Source: Polaribacter litorisediminis (lineage in GTDB: Bacteria; Bacteroidota; Bacteroidia; Flavobacteriales; Flavobacteriaceae). Taken from it: a stretch of DNA of 64,000 nt. The first letter of the stretch is position 1. The number at the start of each line of letters is the position of its first letter. A model generated the notes under the pieces. It was not told the origin of the DNA and made no database searches. It was given only the letters and a program-made list of their open reading frames with translations. This document shows, one piece after another, positions 25,170 to 34,166 of the stretch. The stretch lies in the NCBI RefSeq assembly GCF_019968605.1, contig NZ_CP082966.1, positions 4,275,640 through 4,339,639 on the forward strand. The letters run 5' to 3'. The position numbers and the translations under genes were made by a program.

Positions 25170-26849
25170 ATGCAACCAAATAAAAATATAAAGAGAACAA
25201 GAGCGCAAGAATCTACAAATGCCATAGAAAAATTATACATTTCTATGCGTCATTTATTTAGTAGAGGTTTCTATAAACCGATGGGTATTTCAGGAGAAAC
25301 GCTGCGCAAATCATTATTGCTTTTGCGTCCAGAAATCTATGGTTCTATTGCAGAAGAAAGATTAGAGTTAGATGGTTTAGTCTATGTTATAGAAAGACTC
25401 CCGGAAGGAATTGAAGAATGTCAATTCATTAATTTGACTGCGGATGAAGGGTATAAAAATTCGCATTTCGAGCCTATAATTCCGTCTAAAAGAAGAAGAA
25501 ATTGTTATCGAATAGACAAAGACCAAATGAATATTGAGATTACCAGAGGAAGATCTGAAATCTATGATATTTTAACACACCTTACTTTTTTATTTATAGA
25601 GTCTCACAAAATTCAAGAACGTGTTTCTTTGCATGATGGCGAAGATTATATTAGAGAATGGAAACATTTAGAAGATGTTGTTTTGCATCAAAAGAAAACA
25701 TCTGAAAAAGAAATAGAGGTTTTAATTGTGCATTTAGGCAATATATTAGGAAGAACTTTTGATGAAGTTTCAGGAATCTATAAATTTTTCAGTACCGCAG
25801 AAAATCCGAATAAATTTTTTAATTTAATTTATTGGTTAGGTAAACTTGCCATTAATGAACTTGAGGATAATAAAAAAAGAACGGTTACTTTTAGTTCTGT
25901 TTTAATTGAAGAAATTGGGCATCATATTTACGGAGAAATTTGGGCAAATAATATTAAATTTATTTTAGAAAAACATAGTTTACTGCAAAGACCAATTCAT
26001 ATTATAAGTGCAAATATGCACAGTGTTATGAATTCAATTTATGCAAAAGGGGCTTTGCCAGAAGAATCTGAAAAAAATAAAAATTTTGAATTATTTCAGT
26101 TGTTAAGCAACTCTAATAGTAAATCGTTGCAGAAAAAAGTTAAAGACTTTGCCTCCGAACACGGATTAATTTATGTTAAAGATAATTCAGGAACCAATAT
26201 TAATGTTCAAATAATTGATACAAATAAAATAAACTTTGATGTTTCTTCGTTTAAAAAAGAAAATTCATTTTCAGAGAATGCGGTTATTATTGTAATGGAT
26301 TATGCTTTTGGTGAGCAGGCTTATGAAACTATGGACGAACTATTGAAGCCTTACCATGTTGATAATGATAAGATTCACTTAGATATAAAGTCTATTTCTA
26401 TTATGGGTAAAGCGGGTATTTTAGAAGGAGGAAAAGGAGATATAATGATTCCTTCTGCTCATATTTTTGAAGGTACAGCAGACAATTATCCGTTTAAAAA
26501 TGAATTAAAGAAAGAGAATTTAGAAGGTTTTGGTGTTCAAGTTTTTGACGGCTCTATGATTTCAGTTTTAGGAACATCGCTTCAAAATAGAGATTTGTTA
26601 AAGTTTTTTCATGATTCTACTTGGAATGTAATTGGTTTAGAAATGGAAGGAGCGCATTATCAAAAGGCAATACAATCTGCATCAAAAATTAGAGGAAATA
26701 TCTCTAAAGATATAAAAATAAGGTACGCATATTATGCATCAGACAACCCATTAGAAACCGGAGCAACATTGGCTTCTGGTGGATTAGGCATGACAGGGGT
26801 AATTCCTACCTATGCTATTACTCAAAGAATATTAGAACAAATTTTTTAA
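25170..26849 (+). CDS. DUF6909 family protein with a nucleoside-phosphorylase-like C-terminal half
   Basis: A 559-aa cytoplasmic protein. The N-terminal part (LYISMRHLFSRGFYKPMG; LLLLRPEIYGSI; RGRSEIYDILTHLTFLFIE) matches the conserved flavobacterial DUF6909 family as I recall it. The C-terminal part (about 370-559) looks like a PNP/AMP-nucleosidase-type domain: MGKAGILEGGKGDIMIPSAH, then VIGLEMEGAHY near 486-496, where the Met-Glu-Gly motif contacts ribose in nucleoside phosphorylases. The actual reaction is unknown; hydrolysis or phosphorolysis of a nucleotide is the simplest guess. Monocistronic, with its own -7 box. Confidence 0.75.
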   Translation: MQPNKNIKRTRAQESTNAIEKLYISMRHLFSRGFYKPMGISGETLRKSLLLLRPEIYGSIAEERLELDGLVYVIERLPEGIEECQFINLTADEGYKNSHFEPIIPSKRRRNCYRIDKDQMNIEITRGRSEIYDILTHLTFLFIESHKIQERVSLHDGEDYIREWKHLEDVVLHQKKTSEKEIEVLIVHLGNILGRTFDEVSGIYKFFSTAENPNKFFNLIYWLGKLAINELEDNKKRTVTFSSVLIEEIGHHIYGEIWANNIKFILEKHSLLQRPIHIISANMHSVMNSIYAKGALPEESEKNKNFELFQLLSNSNSKSLQKKVKDFASEHGLIYVKDNSGTNINVQIIDTNKINFDVSSFKKENSFSENAVIIVMDYAFGEQAYETMDELLKPYHVDNDKIHLDIKSISIMGKAGILEGGKGDIMIPSAHIFEGTADNYPFKNELKKENLEGFGVQVFDGSMISVLGTSLQNRDLLKFFHDSTWNVIGLEMEGAHYQKAIQSASKIRGNISKDIKIRYAYYASDNPLETGATLASGGLGMTGVIPTYAITQRILEQIF

Positions 26850-26882
26850 CAGATATAAATCGATCTATAACGACGTCAACCT

Positions 26883-27926
26883 ATGGCAACCAACCAACCA
26901 ACGAACAATAACGAAGAAGAAGTAGATTTAGGCTCTTTATTTGTAATTATTGGAAAAGGTTTTTCTAGACTATTCAATTTTATTGGAAGCATATTCAAAG
27001 GCATCTTTGATTTTTTTATTTTGATTTTAATCTTTTTAAAAGAAAATTTAATAAAGATTGCTATTGCCGGATGTATTGGACTGATCATTGGGTTGTTTAT
27101 CGAAACTAAAAAACCAGTAGTGTACGGCTCAGATTTATTAGTAGAGCCAAACTTTAAAAGTGCTAGACAATTATATAATAATGTGAATTATTACAATGAT
27201 TTAGTAAAACAAAAAGATACTATTAGTTTAGAAAACACTTTTAAAATAGATAAAGAAACTGCTGCTTCTCTTAAGAAATTTGAAATTGAACCCATTATAA
27301 ATGATACTGATATCATAAACGCATATAATGAGTTTATATTAGAGGTAGATACCGCAACTGTAAGAAGTTACACTTTTCAAGATTTCAAGCTCTCTTTTAC
27401 AGATTTAGATTATAGAATTCATAAAATAAAAGTTGTAGCAGAAAAAAATAATGTTTTTAGAAAGTTAGATGATATTATTATTTCATCAGTTGTCAGTAAT
27501 AAGTATTTTGAGCGGATAAAAGAATTGACCAATGAAAATTTAAATAGAACAGATTCTATGTATCGTCAAAACCTAGCTCAAATAGATTCTTTGAGAAAAG
27601 TTTATATGCAGGTGATGATAGAGGAGGCTAAAAAGGAAACATCTGGAACTAGTATTGATTTAGGAGGAGAGAGCAGAACAGCAAAAGAATTAGAGCTTTT
27701 TGAAACAAATAAAAGAATTAATAAAAATTTAGAAGATATAGCTTTAGAAAAATCTAATAAGTACGAAGTAATCAATGTGATTTCAAATTTTCAACCAATT
27801 GGTTATGAAATTAAAGGGATTACTAAAAACTATGTTTTTTTATTAGCTGCCTTGGGTGTAGGTTTAATGATTTTGTTTTTGTTATTATTACAATTAAATG
27901 AGTATTTAAAGAACTATAAAAAATAA
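26883..27926 (+). CDS. Wzz-like two-transmembrane protein at the start of the polysaccharide locus
   Basis: A 347-aa protein with an N-terminal amphipathic or hydrophobic region (about 35-52), a TM helix (about 57-74), a long extracytoplasmic middle with coiled-coil potential (about 190-300) and a C-terminal TM helix (about 315-337) followed by LNEYLKNYKK. This topology is that of Wzz-type chain-length regulators, though the sequence is not a clear match and I see no Pro/Gly-rich Wzz motif beside TM2. It precedes the glycan cluster by 240 nt. No kinase domain is attached. Confidence 0.6.
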   Translation: MATNQPTNNNEEEVDLGSLFVIIGKGFSRLFNFIGSIFKGIFDFFILILIFLKENLIKIAIAGCIGLIIGLFIETKKPVVYGSDLLVEPNFKSARQLYNNVNYYNDLVKQKDTISLENTFKIDKETAASLKKFEIEPIINDTDIINAYNEFILEVDTATVRSYTFQDFKLSFTDLDYRIHKIKVVAEKNNVFRKLDDIIISSVVSNKYFERIKELTNENLNRTDSMYRQNLAQIDSLRKVYMQVMIEEAKKETSGTSIDLGGESRTAKELELFETNKRINKNLEDIALEKSNKYEVINVISNFQPIGYEIKGITKNYVFLLAALGVGLMILFLLLLQLNEYLKNYKK

Positions 27927-28167
27927 GGAATCAAAATATTCTTAGTAGTATTGGAGCAAAGGTTTTATGGGTTTTAATTTTCTTTCTTAAATTATTAGAA
28001 ATAAGGAGTTTTTCCAGAAAGTTCCACAAGATTACTGCTTCATTGTTTAGATTAGTTTAACAAAATTCCATATTAATGTGTCTTTTAGCGATATAATTTT
28101 AACCATCCTATCTGTTTTTTAAATAAACATAAACCATTTCATCGATAAGAAAAAATTGTAAAACTTA

Positions 28168-29355
28168 ATGTTTACATTTTCAAATTTATTAAAGCGAGGT
28201 AGTAATTATTTGCTATTAATTTTACTGGCAAGGAGTATGCCGCTAACATTGGTGGGTACTTATTCTGCCTATATAAATGCATTTAGTTTGGTCTTATTAA
28301 TCTCGAATTTTGGTTTTAGCGAGTATCTTCTTGTAAATTCTGGTAGTAAAAAAAAACTAAAATTTAATTCAATTTTTTTTTTAGAGCTTTCTCTTTTAAT
28401 TTTTTTCGTAATATTGATATTGACAAGCTTGATTCCCCTGCAGAATAAAGTTCTAGCTATGCTTATTTTGATAAAGTTATATTTTGAAACCAGTGTATAT
28501 AATATGATTTTATCTTTTTTTCAGGTAAAACAAAAGATTTTTATTGTAGCTGCAATAAATTTAATTTCAGCTTCCCTAATTGTAGTAATCTTGGGGGTAT
28601 CTTTTTTCTTTAATCAAGATATTACAACCTATTTAACAGGTATTATTACAGTGCATATTATGGTGTATATTTACTTTTTAAATCAAATTAAGGTACCTTT
28701 CTTAAGAGTAAAGGAATTAACATATCATTTAAAAAAAATCTTTAAAGATTTAAAGTATTATGGATTTTCCATGGTTTCTACACCATTATATTTAATGATA
28801 CCAACAGTTGCTGGTTCATTTCTATTATCGCCAGAAGTATTAGCAAAATATCAAGTTGCCTATTCAATTTCTAATATTTTACTTTTAGTTTCTGTTTCAC
28901 AAATTCAAGTTGGCTATGTAGAGTTTTTAGACGCACAAAATAATTCACGGAAACTTAAAAAAGTTCTTAAGAAATTTGCATTAAGAGTTTTTGGAATAAA
29001 TGCAGTGTTCTTAGTGTTTTGTGTTTTATTTGGTAAAAAATTGTTGTTAATTGTATTTGATAAAGAAGCCTATTTAGAGTCTTTTACGCCACTAGTGTAT
29101 TTGTTATTTATTAATATTATTTGTATGTTCTCTTCGTTATTAGCCGTTATAATGGTTTTGAAAAAGGATCAAAAATTAAAAACAAAATATCATATAGAGT
29201 TTATTATGATATCAACTATATTTGGAATCATACTAACGTATTATTTTGGTGTGAATGGGTTAATAGCAGCATACTTTATTTTATATGTTTATAGTTTCTT
29301 TAGATATTTTTTCTATGTAAAACGAAAATTATATCAACAATTAGATACTTATTAA
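28168..29355 (+). CDS. Polysaccharide flippase (Wzx/MOP superfamily)
   Basis: A 395-aa integral membrane protein with about 12 predicted helices. It starts MFTFSNLLKRGSNYLLLILLARSMPL, like the first helix of O-antigen flippases, followed by STYSAYINAF-type spacing and GFSEYLL. It would move undecaprenyl-linked repeat units across the inner membrane. It is slightly short for Wzx (often 410-480 aa), so one or two helices at the N-terminus could be missing, but no upstream start is available. It begins the assembly part of the glycan locus. Confidence 0.8.
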   Translation: MFTFSNLLKRGSNYLLLILLARSMPLTLVGTYSAYINAFSLVLLISNFGFSEYLLVNSGSKKKLKFNSIFFLELSLLIFFVILILTSLIPLQNKVLAMLILIKLYFETSVYNMILSFFQVKQKIFIVAAINLISASLIVVILGVSFFFNQDITTYLTGIITVHIMVYIYFLNQIKVPFLRVKELTYHLKKIFKDLKYYGFSMVSTPLYLMIPTVAGSFLLSPEVLAKYQVAYSISNILLLVSVSQIQVGYVEFLDAQNNSRKLKKVLKKFALRVFGINAVFLVFCVLFGKKLLLIVFDKEAYLESFTPLVYLLFINIICMFSSLLAVIMVLKKDQKLKTKYHIEFIMISTIFGIILTYYFGVNGLIAAYFILYVYSFFRYFFYVKRKLYQQLDTY

Positions 29356-29499
29356 TCAAAAAAATTAAGGACGATATTCTTTAACTTTGTTTTTGAAAAA
29401 GTAAAAGAGTTAAGAACTTTATAAATTTAGTAATAGAGAATGTTACCATCAATTTAAATGGATTTTATGATGATAAAAAATTTAAAAAATTAATACAGA

Positions 29500-30684
29500 A
29501 TGTATCAGAATATTCTACTTCTAGGCGCTTCATTAGAGAGTGATAATAAGGGTGTTAATGCTTTGGGAATAGGGGCAATAACATTATTGAAAAATAATTT
29601 TCCTAACGCAAAGATTAATTTACTTTGTATTGGGGAAGCAGAAAGTAAAATATTCTCATTAAATGTAAACGATGCAAAGATAAATGTACCCGTAAATTAT
29701 TTTTCAAAAAAAGAAGTTTTAAAGGGACTTTTTGAGGCTTATCTACACATTATTTTTGCAATTAAACCAACTTCGAAAGTTACCTCTTTTATTGGTACAC
29801 ATGATATCGTGTTTGACATTAACGAGGGTGATAGTTTTAGTGATTTATATGGATTAAAAAGAATTTTAAGACATTTTTCAGATTCTAAATTGATCTTGCT
29901 TTTAGGTAAACCATTAGTTTTTTTACCACAAACAATTGGGCCGTTTGGCTCTAAAGTTGGTAAATTTCTGGGAGGACATATTCTTAAAAGATTGAATAAA
30001 TTATATGTTCGAGACACCAAAGCCTATGATTTTATAGATAGTTTAAACGTTAAAAAGGAACTCTCAATTGATATGGCAGTTTATGTTAACAAGGTTTCAG
30101 TGGGTATGCAAGTTCAAAATAATACTATCGGAATAAATATAAATGGTTTAATGTATTTAAATAATTATGAAAATTTAAAAGGTCAGTATGAAAGTTATCC
30201 TACATTAATATCTGATTTAATCGATAGATTAATTACTGAGGGTTTTAAAGTGCTACTAATACCCCATGTATACAATCAAAAAGATCCCAAAAGTGAGGAT
30301 GATCTCGTAGCAATTAAAAGCATTATCAAAAAGAAAAACGCTTTAAAAGAGTCTCTTTCATATGTTGATAAAGATCATGATGCGCAAGAATTAAAAGCAA
30401 TTATATCAGGAACAGATTTTTTTATTGGGTCTAGAATGCATTCCTGTATTGCGGGTTTATCTACCTCTGTGCCTACAATAGGGTTGGCTTATAGCTATAA
30501 ATTTGAAGGTACTTTTAGCATGTTTAATCAACAAGATCATGTAATAAATATAAGTGATTTAAAAACTGAAGGTATTAGCAAGGTCATTGAAAATATTATG
30601 CAAAAAGTACATGTAAGAAGTGAAACTAAAGATCTTTTGATTGCTAGTAATCAAAGAAAATTACTAAAAATTGAATTAAGTTAG
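29500..30684 (+). CDS. Polysaccharide pyruvyl transferase family protein
   Basis: A 394-aa cytoplasmic enzyme of the CsaB/WcaK family, which transfers a pyruvyl group from phosphoenolpyruvate as a ketal onto a sugar. The family order is visible: ASLESDNKGVNALGIGAI at the N-terminus, a PQTIGPFGS strand-loop (about 148-156), YVRDTKAYDFI, and the C-terminal active-site motif GSRMHSCIAGLSTSVPTIGLAYSYK with the conserved His near 314. It lies 1 nt before an FrhB-like gene, a pairing common in exopolysaccharide clusters. Confidence 0.88.
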   Translation: MYQNILLLGASLESDNKGVNALGIGAITLLKNNFPNAKINLLCIGEAESKIFSLNVNDAKINVPVNYFSKKEVLKGLFEAYLHIIFAIKPTSKVTSFIGTHDIVFDINEGDSFSDLYGLKRILRHFSDSKLILLLGKPLVFLPQTIGPFGSKVGKFLGGHILKRLNKLYVRDTKAYDFIDSLNVKKELSIDMAVYVNKVSVGMQVQNNTIGININGLMYLNNYENLKGQYESYPTLISDLIDRLITEGFKVLLIPHVYNQKDPKSEDDLVAIKSIIKKKNALKESLSYVDKDHDAQELKAIISGTDFFIGSRMHSCIAGLSTSVPTIGLAYSYKFEGTFSMFNQQDHVINISDLKTEGISKVIENIMQKVHVRSETKDLLIASNQRKLLKIELS

Positions 30685-30685
30685 T

Positions 30686-31888
30686 ATGCTCAAAGACGTA
30701 GTGATAAAAAATGATTTATGCACAGGTTGTGGTCTTTGCGAAGCTGTTTTTGGTAAAGAGAACATAAAAATTAAGTTCAATGAAGAAGGATTTTTAAGAC
30801 CATCGGGTTCTTATAAATTAAATTCTGATGAAGAAGATTTATTTGAAAAAATTTGCCCTGGAATTAATACGAAGCACAACGAATCAATAAAAGATAAAGG
30901 ATACGATAGTTTTTTAGGACCTTATATTTCTATTCATTCTGGGTATGCTACAGATGCTCAACAACGATTTTCTGGATCTTCTGGTGGCGGTTTAACGGCA
31001 TTGGCTTCTTATTTATTAGATTCCTCAAAGGTAGATTGCGTTCTTCATATGGGTTTTAATGAATCTAAACCCTATTTAAATGAATTTAAAGTAAGCAGAA
31101 CTGCGAGCGAAGTATTAAATAATTCAGGATCAAGATATGCACCTTCTGCAACATTAATAGATTTAGTTGGTATTGTTAAAAAGTATCAAAAAATAGCCAT
31201 AATTGGTAAACCTTGTGATATCGTAGGGGTCAGAAATTATATGAAAAATAATGAGCTAGCGAAAAGTAATATAAAGTATTTATTATCTTTTATGTGTGCC
31301 GGTGTTCCGAGTCAGAAAGGAACACAAAAACTTATACAAGGATTTAATTTAAAAGAGGAAAATATTTCTGAATTAAGATATCGAGGAGACGGATGGCCAG
31401 GATATTTTAAGGTGAAGGATAAACAAGGAAAGGTTCAAAAAATGACTTACAATGATTCTTGGGGTAATGTCTTGAATCGTTATTTACAATTTAGATGCAA
31501 AATATGTCCAGATGGCACAGGAGAGTTTGCAGATATTACTTTTGCCGATGCTTGGGCATCCTCTAAAAGCGGTTATCCTTCTTTTGAGGAAAAAGACGGA
31601 AAAAGTTTAATCATCCCGAGAACAGGATTAGGTGAAAAATTGCTCAATGATGCGGTTTTAGAAGGGTATCTGCGTATTCATGCAGAACACAGTTTAAAAG
31701 AAGTAGCGCTAATGCAGCCGTATCAAAAGCAAAGAAAACAAAATATGATTGTAAGGTACTTGGCCTTAAAAATGTTCGGAAGAAATACTCCAAACTACAA
31801 TAGAAAATTATTAATAGCCAATGCTTTTAGAGAAAACCCGATTACCTTACTTAAAAATTTTCTAGGAATGGTGAAAAGAATCATCTAA
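30686..31888 (+). CDS. FrhB-like (coenzyme F420 hydrogenase beta subunit family) iron-sulfur protein
   Basis: A 400-aa protein with an N-terminal ferredoxin-like cluster site CTGCGLC (Cys12, 15, 18) followed by CPG near 58. It then has the FrhB N-domain (SSGGGLTALASYLL) and FrhB C-domain (IIGKPCDIVG; LQFRCKICPDGTGEFADITFADAW). Members of this family in polysaccharide clusters do not use F420 as far as known; they sit beside pyruvyl transferases, as here, and may reduce or process a sugar intermediate. Its function in this pathway is unproven. Confidence 0.82.
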   Translation: MLKDVVIKNDLCTGCGLCEAVFGKENIKIKFNEEGFLRPSGSYKLNSDEEDLFEKICPGINTKHNESIKDKGYDSFLGPYISIHSGYATDAQQRFSGSSGGGLTALASYLLDSSKVDCVLHMGFNESKPYLNEFKVSRTASEVLNNSGSRYAPSATLIDLVGIVKKYQKIAIIGKPCDIVGVRNYMKNNELAKSNIKYLLSFMCAGVPSQKGTQKLIQGFNLKEENISELRYRGDGWPGYFKVKDKQGKVQKMTYNDSWGNVLNRYLQFRCKICPDGTGEFADITFADAWASSKSGYPSFEEKDGKSLIIPRTGLGEKLLNDAVLEGYLRIHAEHSLKEVALMQPYQKQRKQNMIVRYLALKMFGRNTPNYNRKLLIANAFRENPITLLKNFLGMVKRII

Positions 31889-32101
31889 ATATTACTGTCA
31901 ATATAAAAAAAACTTAAAAATATTTTCGGAATTTATTTTGTTATGGAGTTTAATTCATGGGTAGAATACTCGTTATTATCAAATGATAAATAGCACAACT
32001 ACAGATAGGTTAAAATTTATTGACAAGAAATTAACATAGTAGTTTCCCAAGATTTCATGGAAAAAGATTCATTAGGATAAAAAGAGGATACAAAATTATA
32101 T

Positions 32102-32899
32102 ATGCAACTTTCAATTATTATTGTAAATTATAACGGCAAACATTATTTAAAGGATTGTTTAGAATCAATCTATGTTCATTGTTCTTCATTTTCTTATGAA
32201 ATTATTATGGTTGATAACAATTCTACCGATGGAAGTCAAGAATATATTACCTTAAATTATCCTGAAATAAAATTATTTCAAGAAAAGCAGAATTTAGGAT
32301 TTGGAAAAGCGAATAACCTTGGTGTTCAGTATTCTAACGGAAATAATATTCTCTTATTAAATAATGATACGATTCTTTTACATGATATTTATCCAGTTCT
32401 TAAGGAGGTTAAAAAGGAAGAAATTGGGGTTGTCGGAATTTATATGTTCAATGCAGATAGGCAGTATACATCTTCTGTGGGTAAATTCCCAAAACCTTTA
32501 GATTTGATAAGGTTATCAAATTTAAATGAAAAAAGAGAGGAATTTATAACGGGTAAATTTGATAAAAATAGCTACGAAGTTGATTGGGTTTCTGGATCTT
32601 TTATGATGATAAAAAGAAAAGATTGGAATTTAATTGGAGGTTTTGATGAAGATTTTTTTATGTACGTAGAAGATGTGGATTTATGCAAAAGAATTCATAA
32701 TCTGGGGAAAAAAATTATTTTTTTATCAAAGATCTCTTATGTTCATTTTATCGGATTTAATACATCAAGGGAAATAAAACTCATTACAGGATATAAATTA
32801 TTTAGTGCGAAGCATTTTAATTTAGTAAGTAGTATTTTAGCCGAAATTTGTTTGAAAATTAATTATGTCTACAAAAAAAGGTTTAAAAATATTCGTTGA
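32102..32899 (+). CDS. Glycosyltransferase family 2 (rhamnosyltransferase-like)
   Basis: A 265-aa GT-A enzyme. The nucleotide-sugar binding start SIIIVNYNGKHYLKDCLESI, the VDNNSTDGS loop (about 40-48), the metal-binding-like LLNNDT (about 79-84), the acceptor segment DWVSGSFMMIKR and FDEDFFMYVEDVDLCKR (about 182-198) are all present. This pattern is typical of WbbL/RfbN-type enzymes that add rhamnose or similar sugars to lipid-linked oligosaccharides. Its end overlaps the next glycosyltransferase gene by 35 nt. Confidence 0.88.
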   Translation: MQLSIIIVNYNGKHYLKDCLESIYVHCSSFSYEIIMVDNNSTDGSQEYITLNYPEIKLFQEKQNLGFGKANNLGVQYSNGNNILLLNNDTILLHDIYPVLKEVKKEEIGVVGIYMFNADRQYTSSVGKFPKPLDLIRLSNLNEKREEFITGKFDKNSYEVDWVSGSFMMIKRKDWNLIGGFDEDFFMYVEDVDLCKRIHNLGKKIIFLSKISYVHFIGFNTSREIKLITGYKLFSAKHFNLVSSILAEICLKINYVYKKRFKNIR

Positions 32900-33992
32900 T
32901 GGTTACTTATTAAATAAAGAACATCAAGGGACAAAGACCTATATTAGAGAACTATATTTGGAGTTTGCTGCACAGAATCCAGATATTTTAATTGTTTTTG
33001 GATGTTTTAAAGATCCAAGTATTGAAAAAGAATTTTCTGAATTTAAAAACATTCGATTTATCTATTTTCAGCAGTCTAGTAGGGTTTTAAGAATGTTTTT
33101 TGAAATACCAAAGATTATTAAGGAACAACAGTTCGATTTTGCTCATTTTCAATATGTAATTCCTTTTTTAAAAAGTAAATCTTGTAAATATATCGTTACA
33201 ATTCATGATGTTTTATTTAATGATTTTAAAGCGTATTTTTCGTATCAATATCGATTAAAAAGAAACTTTTTATTTAAGTATAGTGCCAAAAAATCAGATT
33301 TTTTATTAACGGTCTCTAACTATTCAAAAGAAAGGATAAAAGAATATTATAAACTTCGAAACAAAAAAATTTTAATAACACCTAATGGTGTAAATAAAAG
33401 TTTTTTTCTATCCTATAGCAAGAAAGATGCGATAAATTATATTCAAAATAAATTCGGAATTAAAGACTATATTCTTTATGTAAGTAGAATAGAGCCTAGA
33501 AAAAATCAACAAGGTTTATTAAAAGCTTTTTTTGATTTAGAAGAAACGAATACCCAAATAGTATTTATTGGTGTAAAGTCCTTGAATAATAAAGAGCTTA
33601 TCAGTTTAATTGCAAGTTTAAGTGCAGCGCAGAAAAAGAGGGTACACATCTTAAAAAATATTTCAGACAGTGATTTGTTATTGTTTTATCAAGCGGCAAA
33701 AGTTTTTGCGTATCCAACTTTTGCAGAGGGTTTTGGAATTCCGCCTTTAGAAGCAGCTGCTTTAAGAATACCAGTACTTTGTTCTAATAGAACAGCCATG
33801 AAAGATTTTGATTTCTTTAGTCCGTATTTTATAGATTTTAATGATTTAGATGCAACAACAAAAAGTTTAAGTAAAATTCTTAAAACTCAAAACCCAGTTC
33901 ATTTAAATAAAATTCAAACTTTGATAAAAGATACTTATAACTGGGAGGTATCATCTAAAGTTTTAACTTCAATTATAAAAAAGAAAACTTAA
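32865..33992 (+). CDS. Glycosyltransferase family 4
   Basis: A 375-aa GT-B enzyme. The N-domain starts KGLKIFVDGYLL with an acceptor loop HQGTKTYIREL. The C-domain begins ILYVSRIEPRKNQQGLLKAF (about 204-223), and the catalytic E-x7-E motif is EGFGIPPLE (about 288-296). It overlaps the upstream GT2 gene, so the two are translated together. Donor and acceptor are unknown. Confidence 0.88.
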   Translation: MSTKKGLKIFVDGYLLNKEHQGTKTYIRELYLEFAAQNPDILIVFGCFKDPSIEKEFSEFKNIRFIYFQQSSRVLRMFFEIPKIIKEQQFDFAHFQYVIPFLKSKSCKYIVTIHDVLFNDFKAYFSYQYRLKRNFLFKYSAKKSDFLLTVSNYSKERIKEYYKLRNKKILITPNGVNKSFFLSYSKKDAINYIQNKFGIKDYILYVSRIEPRKNQQGLLKAFFDLEETNTQIVFIGVKSLNNKELISLIASLSAAQKKRVHILKNISDSDLLLFYQAAKVFAYPTFAEGFGIPPLEAAALRIPVLCSNRTAMKDFDFFSPYFIDFNDLDATTKSLSKILKTQNPVHLNKIQTLIKDTYNWEVSSKVLTSIIKKKT

Positions 33993-34166
33993 AAACTGTA
34001 TTTAAAAATAGTTAGTTTAAACGCCATATAATTATGCTAAATCAAAAATAATTAATTGGTAAAACATAAAAATTTTTAATATAGCAATGTATATTCGCTT
34101 ATTCAAAAGTTACAATAGTTTTAAGAATAATTTTAACGCTATTAAAATTATAAAAAATGAATTTTA

